DNA from: Sipunculus nudus
Taxonomy: Eukaryota > Annelida > Sipuncula > Golfingiida > Sipunculidae
Reading direction: 5' to 3'
DNA: 64,000 bases
Assembly (NCBI GenBank): GCA_026874595.1
Contig: CM049318.1
Location: forward strand, 51,986,750-52,050,749
Both the position numbers and the translations under genes were made by a program. The notes beneath the pieces are model-generated. The model saw only the letters and a program-made list of their open reading frames with translations, had not been told where the DNA came from and did not search any database. Positions 48,788 to 60,973 of this stretch are shown in pieces. Every line of letters starts with the position of its first letter. The stretch's first letter is position 1.

Positions 48788-50810
48788 ATCTTAGTGATAA
48801 GTGCTGCTATTAAGCCAAAGGTACAGATGTAAATCATGGTTTATTAATCAACTCTTGACCCAGTTTCAGGTTGTACAACTTTAGAATTTTCATTTTTCCT
48901 GGGAGAGACTGGAATACAGTTTTGAAATTCAAACTTGCGGAAAAATGAGAATTCTCATTATTCCTGGAAGGAACTGGAGCCATTCCATGCCAGATTTGAA
49001 CGCTTTATTTCTACCTTCGAAAAATTTCTTCTCACATCTAAGTTTTGAAACTTAAAGAAAATGAAGCTACACAAAAAAATCTAATTCTCTTTACAAGATA
49101 AGATGAATACTATTGCAAGTTGGAATAAGTATGAAATTATCAATTTTTATCATTCTTTTTTCTTATTTTGTGCCATTAAGTTTTTAATGGTAAATACAGG
49201 TTCTTGCCACAGAATAAAAATAAAATCACATTCTACTTTTAAGGCCATTAATGGTTTCATTGGATGCTATAAAAAGTGTAATGATATGCTAATAAGGTGT
49301 TTGTTTTTATTATATGAACCTTACCTTCCTATCAAAGGATATCATTTACAAAAATGTAATCTCTCATGTAAATGGAGGAGAAATACCACTGGCTATCACA
49401 GCTTCAAGTCCATTAATGCAGGAAAGTGTGATTCAGCCAGACAATCATTAGCACTGTATTATCTACCCCCACTATACCAGCTTATATACAATATTGAGGT
49501 TGTAATTAATTGGTGGTAAGCTTCAAGGAAGGTTAAATGAAAAACCTAATATTTATCTGTAGGCCTAAATGAAAGGCCATACATGTGTAGCATTGCCCTA
49601 TATTATTATGCCAGTCCCTTGATACAAGATATTCTAGTGCGATATGTCATTTCTAAGCTTTTTCAGGTTCATGCAACAATTGTAATTTCAACTCAACAAC
49701 AGAATATGAAAACAAGACCATATTAAATTCCAGAATAATTTGAAATAAAGTGCCATGCTCAGTGCATAAGCAGCTGCATTGAGTAAATGGGCTGAACAGG
49801 GCCGCTAGTTGTTTGCCTGCAATTTTTCAAGCACACAGGCATATTCTACCTCGAACACAAAAGTATTGGTATTAGCGATATCCCATATCAATTTAGTTCT
49901 AGGGAAAATAAGAATTCCTTTTAATTGTTCCTGGGAAGAATGGGAACTCTCATTTTTTCCCAGGAAAAGCCGAAATTCTCATTCTGCCTTGGTAGATTCT
50001 TGATCTTAGAACAGGAGAGCCCACAGCTCCTGTTCTCTCTCCCTTTGCTACACTGCTTTCTGCTGTGAGACTAAGGACAAGAACCTGAATGCACCTCTAA
50101 TAATAGTGGTTTTGAAGATACTATGTTTTCCTAGGCTCCATTGTAGAATAATTCTGGTGTACGTATGTAGTTGATCCACATTTCAGCAAAAAGCTTGCAA
50201 GTTTCAAGACACTCAGTCTGCCATGTATCAATAAAATGTTCTCTCACGGGTCTTAAGAATCCAGCATGGCAAGTGAGGCCCTCAGATTCATGCGAAGGCT
50301 GGACTTGCTGATTACATGAGACTAAACACAAGAGACAAAATGTGAGGGTGTCAAGTTAAATTGGTTATGAGGGGCCAGGGCAGTGCCACTGGCTGCATTG
50401 CTTATCTTCATACCATGAGTCTGCTGGTGGCCATGGCTGGGATAGCCAATATACATATTTATATAACACGTGTTCTTCATGATCCATATGGATCCAAACT
50501 GTGAATGTTCTTCAATTTTAGAAGAGATTGAAAAGAGCAGTGATCCAAAACTTTCTGTTTACAAATTAAATTACAAGAGATGGATAAATTCATTTAAATT
50601 TTTTCCAACAATTTGCCTGAAACTGAAAGCAAATAGCAGGTCTAATTTAAAATGAGTGAAAAGTTACTTGCTAGACCAGGGCATTCACATCTGGCAATTA
50701 GCCACACCTCATTATTTTCTCATCAGCTTGCTGTATCACTGGTGTACAGTGTTGACATGCATGAATCGGGGCCTGGACAGGCTAGTGTCTGGCCATGTGT
50801 AAAGCTTTTT

Positions 50811-51814
50811 AGCCCTCAGCCCTTAGGCTGATGGGCTGTTGTCGTCACCCAAGCTGTCCGTCCGTCCGTCCGTCCGGCGTCCGTTAACTTTTACCTTGTG
50901 AGCAGGAAATCTTGAAAAGGATTCACCGTCAGAATTTTATTTCCTCGGTAAAGATGTATATCGAAAAAATCTCGGTCAAGTTCGAAGATGGGTGACCTTG
51001 ACTTATTTTTCTACATTTTAGAGCTGATTATAGAAAAACACTTAGATGCTTATTACTCAGGAACCATTTGTTGGATTTTCACAAAACTTACTATGATTAT
51101 TGGGACTGATAATCTGTACCTGCTACACAAGTTTGGTGGCGCCACCTACACTATCTGATTTTTAATGAATTTTTATCGGATTTTTTAACTTTGGGCTTGT
51201 GAGCGGGATATCTCTAAAAGGATTCACCGTAGGAATTTTCTGTTTTCGGTGAAGATGTATATTGACAAAATCTCGGTCAAGTTCGAAGATGGGTGACCTT
51301 GACCTATTTTTCTACATTTTAGAGCTGATTATAGAAAAAAAACATTTAGAAACTTATATCTCAGGAACCATTGGCTGGATTTTCACAATACTTACTATGA
51401 TCATAGGGAGTGATGGTCTGTAACTGCTGCACAAGTTGGGGGCGCCACCTGCAATTTCTGATTTTAATGAATTTTTCAAGGATTTTTCAACTTTGGCCTT
51501 GTGAGCGGGATATCTCTAAAAGGATTCACAATAGGAATCTGATTTCTTTGGTGAAGATGTATATGGACAAAATCTTGGTCAAGTTAGAAGATGGGTGACC
51601 TTGACCTACTTTTCAAGGTCACAGAGCTGAGAATAGAATAAAACTTAGAAGTTTATTTTTAGGAAGCACTTGGTGGATTGTTATGAATCATGGTACATCC
51701 TCTCCATTTTAAATTTGTAACTGAGACATGTACAGATATACATCCATGTGAGAACAGATAATTAGTACTTGTTACTGTTACCACCTCTAAAAAATGTTCT
51801 TTTGGCTGAGGGCT
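50811..51814. mobile_element. 1-kb non-autonomous element with three ~301-bp units
   Basis: The segment is bounded by a perfect 11-base inverted repeat (AGCCCTCAGCC at 50811-50821, GGCTGAGGGCT at 51804-51814). Inside, after a GTCCGTCCGTCC leader, three related units start at 50895, 51196 and 51498 (CTTGTGAGC, then GGATTCAC, then AAGATGTATAT, then GATGGGTGACCTTGAC), the third incomplete. No protein is encoded. The style is that of repeats widespread in bivalve genomes. A clear target duplication was not seen. Confidence 0.55.
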
Positions 51815-52009
51815 TTTGTCAGCTTCTGCTGATATTCTAGTTAGGCAGTTACAGGCCAACCAGACCCAAACATCTGGCTTGCTCTGCTTGCTAGCAATGC
51901 CTTCAGCCTGTCTATCTGAAAAATTACTGAAAAGTAAGTGTAAATATTGAAGTCTTGCTGCACTCATGACCCTGAGTATATACAGCTGATGGATATTTCA
52001 GAAGTATTG

Positions 52010-52640
52010 TAAAGTTACAAAAAGTCAGAAAAGTACCGTAAAGTTGCAAAAAGTACCATTATATTGGTGCACACAAGATAAAGAATATATATAGAAGGCA
52101 GTCACTTTATTGTTGCTGTACCAGAATGTATAAATAGGAAAAAGAAAAGTACCAAAAGTTGTCGAAAAGGCACTGAAAAATACCAAAAGTTACTGTTATG
52201 TTACTCCAATGAATAAAATATTATTGGACTCAGAACTCAATATTCATAAAGAGAGCATTTTAAAAATATGTATAAGTTATCACTGAAATACTGAAGAGTA
52301 CCAAAATGTAAGTCCAAAATGGGTCTTGCTGAACATTGAAAAGTACCAAAAGTTACTGAAAATTACCAAAAAATGATTGAAAAGGAACCAAACAGTTATT
52401 CAAAAAAATTGTGAAATTGTGAATTAATAAATACACAGAAATTACCTACAAGTTGTTTTAGACTGTCAGTTAACATAGAAAATTGTATAGCAATATCCTA
52501 CATTACTGATGATAAAAAGTAATTGAAAAGTAATTAAAAGATACTGAAAAAGACTTAAAGTACCAAAATGTAGCTAAAAATAAATAAAAGTAAAAAGTAG
52601 CCCAAAAATTACTGAAAAGACTGTAATAAATTGACTGTCA
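52010..52640. repeat. Degenerate AAAGTACCAAAAGTTACTGA array
   Basis: Variants of AAAGTACC, CCAAAAGTTACTG and GAAAAGTA recur dozens of times with irregular spacing. Opposite-strand versions (GGTACTTTTGGTAATTTTTCC) occur at 54985-55100. Confidence 0.65.
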
Positions 52641-52754
52641 CTAAGTTTCCCTTTTAGAAAAAATTCTTAACATGTGACCCTGGTAAAAAGGTGAAGGACA
52701 AAATGCTTTAAGCCCTACAAAACTAAAGCATATAAACGTGAGCATATAAACATA

Positions 52755-53350
52755 CTGGTATACTGAATACACACTGTTAGGATAATGGAATGTTATATAC
52801 ATTTTGAAGTGGATACAGTAGTATATAAAAATACAACAGAAAACCATATTAAATTTTGTATTTTAATCCATTAAAAGGCTGGGCTTTTGCCCTAGTCTGC
52901 ACTTTGAGGGTAAGGGGTTGGATTTTGTACAGTGGGCTTTGCCCAGGTAGGCATTTGTCCATTACCAAGAGTAAACAGATGCTTTTTCACATCTCTGTCA
53001 CACAGCCAACTCACCAAAAGCCCATCCAGACTAAAGCCCTTCTGGACATGCACATGAGCACATGTACATATATAATACATACTCTTAGTTTAATGGCTGT
53101 TATAGATACATAATGGAGTGGATACAGTAGTACTTGAAAAATACAATAGAAAAACATCAATATATTTGTAAAAGGAATGTCATTTGATTTTATATTTTAG
53201 TCCATTAAAAGAGTGGGCTTTTGCCCTGGCCTGTACTTTAGGGGTAGGCTTTTTGTCCAGTGGGCTTTCTTTTTCTAGGTATGCTTTTGTCCAAATCCAA
53301 TAATAAACAGATACTTTTACTCATCTCTGTATCACAGCCAACATAAAACA
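52755..53350. repeat. Two-unit direct repeat, ~340-bp period
   Basis: The block GTGGATACAGTAGTA...AATACAA(C/T)AGAAAA, then TCCATTAAAAG, then GGGCTTTTGCCCT, then CAGTGGGCTTT occurs from about 52809 and again from about 53117, ending at CATCTCTGT...CACAGCCAAC in both. Identity is moderate, with indels. Confidence 0.7.
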
Positions 53351-53419
53351 CCTATTTCCTTATTTGTAATTTATTACTGTTGCTTGTAAATTTTCAATTT
53401 AGCCACTTCTGTCTTACCC

Positions 53420-53510
53420 ATTTTGAAACAGCCATTTTTACCATAGCCATTTTAACCTAGCTATTTTTACCCAGCCATTTTAAACTCAGCCATTTTTACC
53501 TGGCACCTGT
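53420..53510. repeat. Short tandem array of AGCCATTTTTACC
   Basis: About six degenerate 15-base units (AGCCATTTTTACC, AGCCATTTTAACCT, AGCTATTTTTACCC and similar). Confidence 0.75.
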
Positions 53511-55570
53511 AAACCACATGGTATTTGTTTTAGAAGTTCTGGAAAGTATTAAAAGATAGCATGCAGAGAGAAATCTAAACTGCAGGATATCTGACACTCC
53601 ATTCTATTGACTAAAAATGAAGTCCTCTCCAGCATGTCTTAGTAATGTAAAATTAAACTGTCATCTTTAAATGCATTATTTTAAGTTTGTTGTTATGTCT
53701 GCTTTATAAATTCTAACAGTACATAAAAAGAAACACATACACTCATGAAGATTGTGACATACTGAAATCTGTAAAGAAAATCAGTAAAAATAACATACTT
53801 TTGGTAAATGGTATAATATTGGTTATGTTTACAAATAGATCAAGGGACAGGGCAACAAACAGACAGGGTCCTGTATTACTATTACTCATGAAACTGTCTC
53901 TTTAGAACAGTAAGTATTATAATGATATAATACTCATAAATCATAAAAAGGAGAGAAAATATTACATTGAGAACCTCTGTTCCTGATCCATTAGCAAGTA
54001 ACACATTTGAAATACCCCATAATGACTATAATAAGCATCACACAACTTTGAACATGGTATATATAACTGGAATATCCATATTAAGATCATTGAAATCTGA
54101 CCACTCTTGCAGATGTAACATGTACATTCATATGAGAAGGGTTTTGATGGCCATCTTGAAAAAAACAGCGGTCATACTGGATTCTTACTGGCTAACATGG
54201 TTTAGTGTAAAGAATTTTTTTAAGTACAAGTATGCAAAATTTGATGCTTCTATCACCAACTGTGTATTTTCTGGACTATTACTGAAAAGTGAAATGTATC
54301 AGATATATACAATTGAACCTCTCCTTACAGGCACCTCTGTACTGAGGGTATATTCACAATCCTTAATGGGAATTTTTTTTTTTAATTTACTGTTTATTTT
54401 CATTTATTTATTAGTTTCCCTGCATTCTTATAACAAGGCTTATAGTCTGCCTGATGGCTCAACTGATGTTGATTAGCTCATCTGAAGCTGACGTGTCATT
54501 TCAACAGATCCTTTGCTTGGATCTGTAAATTTATTAATGGGTTCATAAATAAACACATAAACAACAATTCAGCGTAAGCCCTTTGATTGCAAGTATGTAG
54601 GTCATGAAATTCATGAACTCTTCATAAGTACACCTCTATATGGGGGCATCTTTTTCATATTTTATGTAAAAATCTAATCATTATATTATTAGAAAAAGTG
54701 TCCTAATATGATTACTTGGTTGTAGTTAAATTTAAGCCTCAGTTATCAGTGTGGTGGTAAGACCACTAATGGGTTCATTTGGGCAACTGCTACTGGTCAT
54801 TGAGTGCTACAAGGTCCTTAATCCAGAAATTTGTGCATCCCATTCTACGCTTGGACTCTCAGAACTGAGCGTTTGTAAACAATTTTGAACATCAGAGACC
54901 CTTATTCTCATGCACCTGTCTGAAAGCCCTGATATATGCAATGAAATCATGAGATAATCCTGAAGGATCATGAATGCAGCTATATTATAGTACTTTTTAG
55001 TACTTTTGATAAATTGTTGGTACTTTTGGTAATTTTTCCATACCTTTCAGTAATTATAAAGACCCTCACCCATACATACGTATTTTTCAGTAATTGTTAA
55101 GACTCCTTTAATTAATTAACTAGAAATTATGTGCCGAAGGTGTAATTCTGTATTTCATCCAATCATGCCCAATGTGAATTAGGTTGTTGAGTGGACCAGA
55201 TCCAGTTCAGGATTTGGACTGGACAGAGTCACAATAAGGAATTGGTCTCACTCTGGGCAAACAAGTATTAGACTAAATCAGGCTTGGAATTCAGGCTGGC
55301 CTAAAACCTAATCTGGATTCTGTCTCGACCCGTTGCTGATTGGCACAGATCTGGGAATTGTGGACAGATACTTATATGTGTGTCATATGATGTATCATGG
55401 TACACTAGTGTTAGGAATCGGTTTCAATATCATGATAGATCATCAGTAAAAATTGGATTATCTCTCCTGATGAGAAATTATCAGTTGTTTAGAGGTATAA
55501 ATTTTTGGCCATATATAGATCAGAACATCATCTCAACTGATATGTAAGCCTAAATGAATTTGGAATATAT

Positions 55571-56310
55571 GATGTTTTGGACTAAGACATTTTGGACTAA
55601 GATATTTCAGACTAGGATGTTTGAACAGGCCTTTTTGCAAGGGAGGACATTTCAGACCGATGAATATTAATAATTACCATAAAGTAACCTTTTTAATTAT
55701 AATTTTAAGCGTATAAATGTACCCATATGTACTGAGATTTTTCAGGGAATGAGCAATAATACTTGTGCATCATTATATTTTTTATTCATTATATTAACAT
55801 ATAATGGTAAGGTGTGGATAATGGATAATGCCTATGTGATATTGATCAAATAAGTATCCATAAAAACACCATCACAAAATTTATTACCTTTTTATGGAGA
55901 TTTTTCATAGAATAAGCATTTATATAGGGGCATCATTTCTATGTTTTTTTTTTTATTTTTACAGCTTTGTTAAACATTAAAAATATTCTCTTGTCACTGG
56001 TTCACTCTTTTCTAAGTTTTTACAGTTTGCTTTCTCGCAAAAGCTGCCATATAAACCTGTATCTTTTTGCTTACAAATACCACAAAATGAATCCCCAATG
56101 AATCCTCATTGTTTGAGCCAAATAAATATTATACCAATAAACATATGGGTACACTGATACACTAAAACTCATAATTAAAAGGGAACTTCATGGTAATAAT
56201 TTTCATCTGTCCAAAACATCCTCCCTTGCAAAAGGCCTGTCCTAAATGTCCTAGTCCCAAGCATCCTAGTCTGAAATGTCCTAGTCCAAAACATCTGTGT
56301 CCAAAACATC
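55571..56310. mobile_element. Nested MITE-like element with ~160-bp inverted arms
   Basis: The left arm (about 55571-55730) begins GATGTTTTGGACTAAGACAT and the right arm (about 56141-56310) is its reverse complement with substitutions and small indels. Both arms contain repeated TTTGGACTAGGACATTT motifs and end inward at ACCCATATGT. The 410-base middle is AT-rich and non-coding. The layout suggests a foldback-type or MITE insertion into the CACTA-like element. Confidence 0.6.
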
Positions 56311-58120
56311 TGGTACTACCCTACATTCTGGTTCAGGCTAATAATGTCATAATTCTATAACCAACATTTCTATAAAGTAACTTAACAATTCAGTTTTTTG
56401 ATAAATGCAGACTTTTCTCTAGTTCAGGTAGTATACATTAATTTCCCCTTCACAAAGCCTAAAGCTATGAGAAAAATTTGCAATCAATTATAATTGATAA
56501 TCAGCCCATCACTATGATCTGGGAATGAAATGACTGCTAAAAAACTGTAAAATTCACTTAATTGTGGAATATATAGTGTGATAAACTGTTTCCAATAAAC
56601 TTTTTATGAATATTTATCTGAAAGACAGACAGACAAGAAAATATTGCTCGCAAGGCTGAACCAAGCCAGAAAATATTCTGCCTCAGTCCAAACACAAGAT
56701 GTGTGTGTCTGTAAGGGCTGGAAACTGGCCTAGCCGTGTATGCACAAACTTCAGGCTGACTAGGTCCAGAGTTTAGGCCTGCCAGCACTGGACACCAGTG
56801 ATACTGCAGCCCTGATCAATTGATAAGATATAAATGAGGTGTGACTGAAAGTGGAATTTTGCATCACATCTCCTTGGCTGAGAATCTGAGTGAGTGCTTA
56901 CAAGTAATGATGATTGGATTGATATCCATTAAACACCCACGGGAATTTTTTTAGTCATATTAAAGCCAACAAATTATATATATTTTTTTCAGATATCAAA
57001 CATTTTTTATTTGTACAAAATTTCTCAATTTTTTTTAAACAGCACTCTTATTGAACTTTGAATGAAAAGTTTTGTGAGGAAGAGGGAACATTATAAACTC
57101 GGTTTAACAGGTTACCTGCCTGATAGTGTTTTCTTGCAATTTAAATCAAGGGGGTCTTGATAAACACTGTTCAGTGTCTTGTAAACTAAACTTGAAACAG
57201 TTTTGTCATTTGCTCAATAAGGCTTAAAAAATGGAGTTATGAATATATTGTCAATCAGGATTAAACAGTGATGTTGCCAGAATTCTGAAATATCAGTAAT
57301 GTTAATGACACACAACATTATATCATATGAGTGTGCATGTGTATTAGACAATACAAGTGCTTCATATACCAGAAAGTTACATTTATAATAATTACCATTT
57401 ACATAGCTGTAAAAGAATTTTCAAATTTTCTTAAATAACAAAGATATAAAACTTTCTTAAGTTATTGAATTTATCCCAGTTATTCCTATAATGTGTTATA
57501 AGTAACATGTAACATTTCATAAACTTCAAAATAACACCCTGCCCAGCAATATCAGTGGCCTCACTGCTGTAGTAATCATAGCTGGCTTGAGAGCCAGCTC
57601 CAGTCTGATTAAAATGTTTTGCCCGTCATGTGTGTCTGTCTGACTCCGCATTATTGGTCTCCTGATTTTTTTGTGAATCTTTAAAAATTGTTGTAATAAA
57701 CAAAAATCGGCTAACCATGCTTCCTGAATACAATGTTACGTGCTTGTACCATTACTTCAGAGTTGAAGAGAATAAAATTCTACAAAGTGTCTTACATTAC
57801 TGGATATTACTCTCTGAAGGTAATTATTGAGGAGATTTTTTTCAATACAATGCTTCCTGTTTTTTTATTTGATAATCCGACCATTTCTGCCAGAAAAAAA
57901 TCAAATAGATATTTGTCCTTAGTTGGATCAGTTGGTCATTCAGAAGATCATGAAAACAGCCCAATGAACAAAGGTGTGCATTAAGGAAATGTCAGTTATA
58001 CTTGTTGTACATGTATTGAGTTGAAATTTGCCAAAAAATCACAGTTTTATTTAGTTAATTTATGCATCTATAAGCAGTGAGTGCAAAGGTTTACTTGGTA
58101 GAGAGCTTCATCACCCAGAG

Positions 58121-58464
58121 TCACTCCTGGTCACTCTTGGTCACTACCTGTCAATCACCCACCAACAAGGATCACTGGTGGTCAAAGTCATTATCACCTC
58201 TCATCAAGCTAGTGTCTGGTGGAGTAACTATGTTCACTCAGCATCACTGCCAGTCACTCCTGGTCACTCAGCAAATCATCAATTAGTTGCATCCCTCCAA
58301 CTGATCCCCAGGGCTGTTCAACTATCACTGCTGGTCACACAGTGATAGTCTGTGAACAGTTTAGTCACTCCCCATCACTGCTAATTACCTGTTGCGTTGT
58401 AGTGACCAGGAGTGATGAAAACGGTCACAGACCTTCACTTTGTGATAGCCCAGTTCTCATAGTG
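58121..58464 (-). repeat. Right terminal inverted repeat of the CACTA-like element
   Basis: Mirror of the left TIR, with the same motif clusters. Similarity fades inward at TCACTCCTGGTC (58121). Confidence 0.9.
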
Positions 58465-58467
58465 TAA

Positions 58468-58632
58468 GTGAATATGATGCCTCATCCACACATTTGATAC
58501 TTGGTACGGTTGCCATCATTTAGGACAAAAATACATACTATAAATGACCTGCCGTGGTACCTGATATGGCTTATAAATAGTTAGATCATTATGGCTGATG
58601 TTTTTTTTTCTGAAGTCTGGACTTTCATTCAT
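58468..58632. other. Short spacer between two transposons
   Basis: 165 bases of unique sequence separate the CACTA-like and pogo-like elements. No feature seen. Confidence 0.7.
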
Positions 58633-58976
58633 TAGGGGAGACCGGGGCTAGTTGTAACAATTATTGCAATTTTGACTCTTTCTCATATAATATACAAGAT
58701 AACAGATAGCTATTATGTAGTTATGAACAACTAATAATTGTCTATAGAAACAATAAATATGAAAAGGTTAAGATTGTTTATTAATAAAATATACCTTGAT
58801 AAATCTGTAAAAATATGTGTATACAATTTGCCCCTGCCATGGGGCAGATTGTTACACCCTATGGGGCACCTTGTTATAACGGTGTCAATGTAGGTGGTTG
58901 GGGTGTGTGTATATATATATGTGCAAAGAATATTTGATATATTAAAAACATCTGCTTTTCTAATTGATGGAACAAC

Positions 58977-58980
<4 letters not shown>

Positions 58981-59024
<44 letters not shown>
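58981..59024. repeat. (AT)n microsatellite
   Basis: About 21 uninterrupted AT units inside the pogo-like element, downstream of its gene. Confidence 0.95.
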
Positions 59025-59029
<5 letters not shown>

Positions 59030-59072
59030 TAAATCTACTTTAGCTATGGGAAAGGATAATTAATATTCACGG

Positions 59073-59078
59073 TTTATT
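59073..59078 (-). promoter_or_regulatory. Possible poly(A) signal for the transposase
   Basis: TTTATT on the plus strand (AATAAA on the gene strand), 123 bases after the stop codon at 59201. Confidence 0.4.
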
Positions 59079-59200
59079 AAAACAGATGGCCACTCTTAGG
59101 TTGAATATGAAAACTTGCTTACAGCAAGGCTTAACATACACTTCAGGAAGAAACAGCAAGAAACCGTATACTTAAATCTAAGTGTGATCATTCAACTTGA

Positions 59201-60973
59201 CTAATTGTCTTCATCAGATTCACACAAGTCACAGATGAAGTAGGCATCGCCATCTGTACATTTCTCATGAGCCCAGTCCTTGCAATTTAAACACTGAACC
59301 CACTTTTCCCCAGAAGCAGAATTGGCGTAGCTCTCACCACAAACAAGGCAGTACCAAACATCACTGCTTGTTGCGGTCTTCTGTTTTCCTTTACTTTCCT
59401 GTTTTTTTGTCAAAACTTTTCTTTTACTGGACTTGGACTTGGTTGTCTTCTCCGTCATGATTTTTAGTTTAAGCCGCTCGGGTGTATCTGTCAAGATTGC
59501 TGTATGCCGTTTCTTCCCGTTTATTCTCTTATTCTTCCTTGGACTGGCCTTTCGGAAGGGTCGCAATGCCTCTGGAGTCATGAGTACTTCAGGTGAGGGA
59601 CAAGTGTTCCTTCTGATGTTAAGCACAGTCGTTGCATTGTCAGAATCTGTGGAACTAGGGGTAGCAACAGGTTCTGGAGCTTGCGCCGACGCAGTTACAC
59701 TTTCTGCGGACGAACTTGTCCCTCCTGGAGGTCTAGGGGGCTGAACCTGAACATGGTCATTTGTCTCACTACATTTTTGTTCATGGTTGTCTTTTGTCAG
59801 ATCTGGCTCGGAGTCGTTGTTAGATGAGGCCTTTTCTTTGTCCCCAGCTAGCTCTGGCGCTTGCTGTTGTGGACGATCTGTGACGTCACTCGGCAGGAAT
59901 TCATCGTCTCCGAATATATTCCTGTCAAATGGATAGATGCCAGACACTTTAAATCCTCTTTGGATATTGGAAACAGTGTTGGCTTTCGCTAAAGCTTCTG
60001 CCACGATCCCAGGCAAATCATAGATGCTCATGGTTTTCCCTGGGTGAGACTTCATCCAGCCATCACATGCGGCATTAAAGAACTTCTTGAAAGGCCCGTA
60101 GACACTTCTGTCCAAAGGTTGGAGTTTGTGTGAGCAGTGGGGCGGAAAGGTTACCAGGACTACCCCGTTATCCCTACAGTAATCCACCAGATCAATAGAT
60201 ACGTGCGAGTCATGATTATCCAATAGCAGGAGGACAGGGTTTTCTCTGGTGCATTTTGTAACTGAAACAAAATGTTTCATGAACACGAGAAAGTTTTTCT
60301 CAGTCATCCATCCAGACGGATGAGCTGTTCCTATACAACCAGGAGGACCATCCCTAACAAAGTGATCCCTGAAGTTGACCCTAGGAAAAACAAACATTGG
60401 TGGTATACTGTTACCACTGGCGCTGACCGCTAATGCCATTGTCACAAGGGTCCCTCTTTCAGCAGAGGTAATGGCCCCAACCTGCTTTAGCCCCTTCCCA
60501 GCAAGAATACGACTTGGACGCTGTACTGTAGTGACACCGGTCTCGTCTATATTGTAGATGTCGTGACACTTGAAATTATAACGGTCCATAACATCAGCCA
60601 AGTTGTCGAAAAACCTCTGTACATTATGTCTGTTAAAACTGGTGGCTCTGCTGAGACTCGTTGCTTCAGGTGTGCGTAGTGCCAAGGTAGGGTTTCTTTT
60701 AAGAAAACCAGAAAACCAGTCGGGACCTGCCATCTCCTTCTCTGACCAGCTTTGTGGAATGTTGATGTTGTTGCTGACAGCAAACTTATGTGCAAACTGT
60801 CTCAGCTCCTTTGGTGTCATCCCATAAAATATCTTTGATGCCTTTAACACATAGTCGACCAGCAATTTTTCTTGAACAGAACTGAATACAAGTCTAGGTT
60901 TCTTGTATCCTGTTTCTGTGCATTCGCCAGCTTTCCGTTTTTTACAGTAACGGTGCAGGGTCATAAAATTGAT
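59201..60973 (-). CDS. pogo/Tigger-like transposase with PHD finger, exon 2
   Basis: This exon supplies residues 43-632. It follows an acceptor read on the minus strand as TTTGTTTTACAG|ATC. Residues 43-53 (INFMTLHRYCK) complete the psq-type helix-turn-helix begun in exon 1. A second, CENP-B-like DNA-binding region lies around 70-150 (GPDWFSGFLKRNP). The DDE core follows: Asp185 (YNIDETGV), Asp294 (LLLLDNHDSH) and Asp330 (HKLQPLDRS), with 35 residues between the last two (DD35D). A Ser/Pro/acidic region and a Lys/Arg-rich stretch lead to a C-terminal PHD zinc finger (WYCLVCG, then CLNCKDWAHEKC, then CDLC; C4HC3). It cuts and pastes the element; the PHD finger could direct it to histone marks (inference). 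The open frame extending upstream to 61270 is intron. Confidence 0.92.
   Translation of the reverse strand: MNFMTLHRYCKKRKAGECTETGYKKPRLVFSSVQEKLLVDYVLKASKIFYGMTPKELRQFAHKFAVSNNINIPQSWSEKEMAGPDWFSGFLKRNPTLALRTPEATSLSRATSFNRHNVQRFFDNLADVMDRYNFKCHDIYNIDETGVTTVQRPSRILAGKGLKQVGAITSAERGTLVTMALAVSASGNSIPPMFVFPRVNFRDHFVRDGPPGCIGTAHPSGWMTEKNFLVFMKHFVSVTKCTRENPVLLLLDNHDSHVSIDLVDYCRDNGVVLVTFPPHCSHKLQPLDRSVYGPFKKFFNAACDGWMKSHPGKTMSIYDLPGIVAEALAKANTVSNIQRGFKVSGIYPFDRNIFGDDEFLPSDVTDRPQQQAPELAGDKEKASSNNDSEPDLTKDNHEQKCSETNDHVQVQPPRPPGGTSSSAESVTASAQAPEPVATPSSTDSDNATTVLNIRRNTCPSPEVLMTPEALRPFRKASPRKNKRINGKKRHTAILTDTPERLKLKIMTEKTTKSKSSKRKVLTKKQESKGKQKTATSSDVWYCLVCGESYANSASGEKWVQCLNCKDWAHEKCTDGDAYFICDLCESDEDN

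Larger units (their letters stand above)
48788..58120. other. Interior of the CACTA-like element
   Basis: About 9.3 kb, AT-rich, with no recognisable gene. It holds the 1-kb element at 50811-51814, a degenerate GTACCAAAAGTTACTGAAAA array (52010-52640) with opposite-strand versions at 54985-55100, a two-unit direct repeat at 52755-53350, a short AGCCATTTTTACC array at 53420-53510, and the inverted-repeat element at 55571-56310. Confidence 0.6.
48444..58464. mobile_element. CACTA-like DNA transposon, 10,021 bp, no transposase seen
   Basis: Both ends read CACTATGAGAACTGGGCTAT going inward, and the match continues for 344 bases (48444-48787 and 58121-58464) at roughly 95 percent identity without needing gaps. 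The trinucleotide TAA flanks both sides (48441-48443 and 58465-58467). Termini starting CACTA and a three-base target duplication are diagnostic of the CACTA/EnSpm superfamily. Inside I see no transposase: the longest frames (49103-49519 and 53967-54476, plus strand) have no domain. The element is therefore probably non-autonomous, and it carries nested repeats (50811-51814, 52755-53350, 55571-56310). Confidence 0.85.

Noticed and set aside
49103-49519. 138-codon frame inside the CACTA-like element
   Set aside because: No CACTA transposase motif, no coherent domain, and composition of AT-rich non-coding DNA.
53967-54476. 169-codon frame inside the CACTA-like element
   Set aside because: No recognisable domain; its hydrophobic end comes from poly-T sequence. 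Considered chance.
48444-58464. Polinton/Maverick identity for the large TIR element
   Set aside because: Polintons have long TIRs but make six-base duplications and encode polymerase, integrase, ATPase and capsid genes; here the duplication is three bases, the ends read CACTA and none of those genes is seen.
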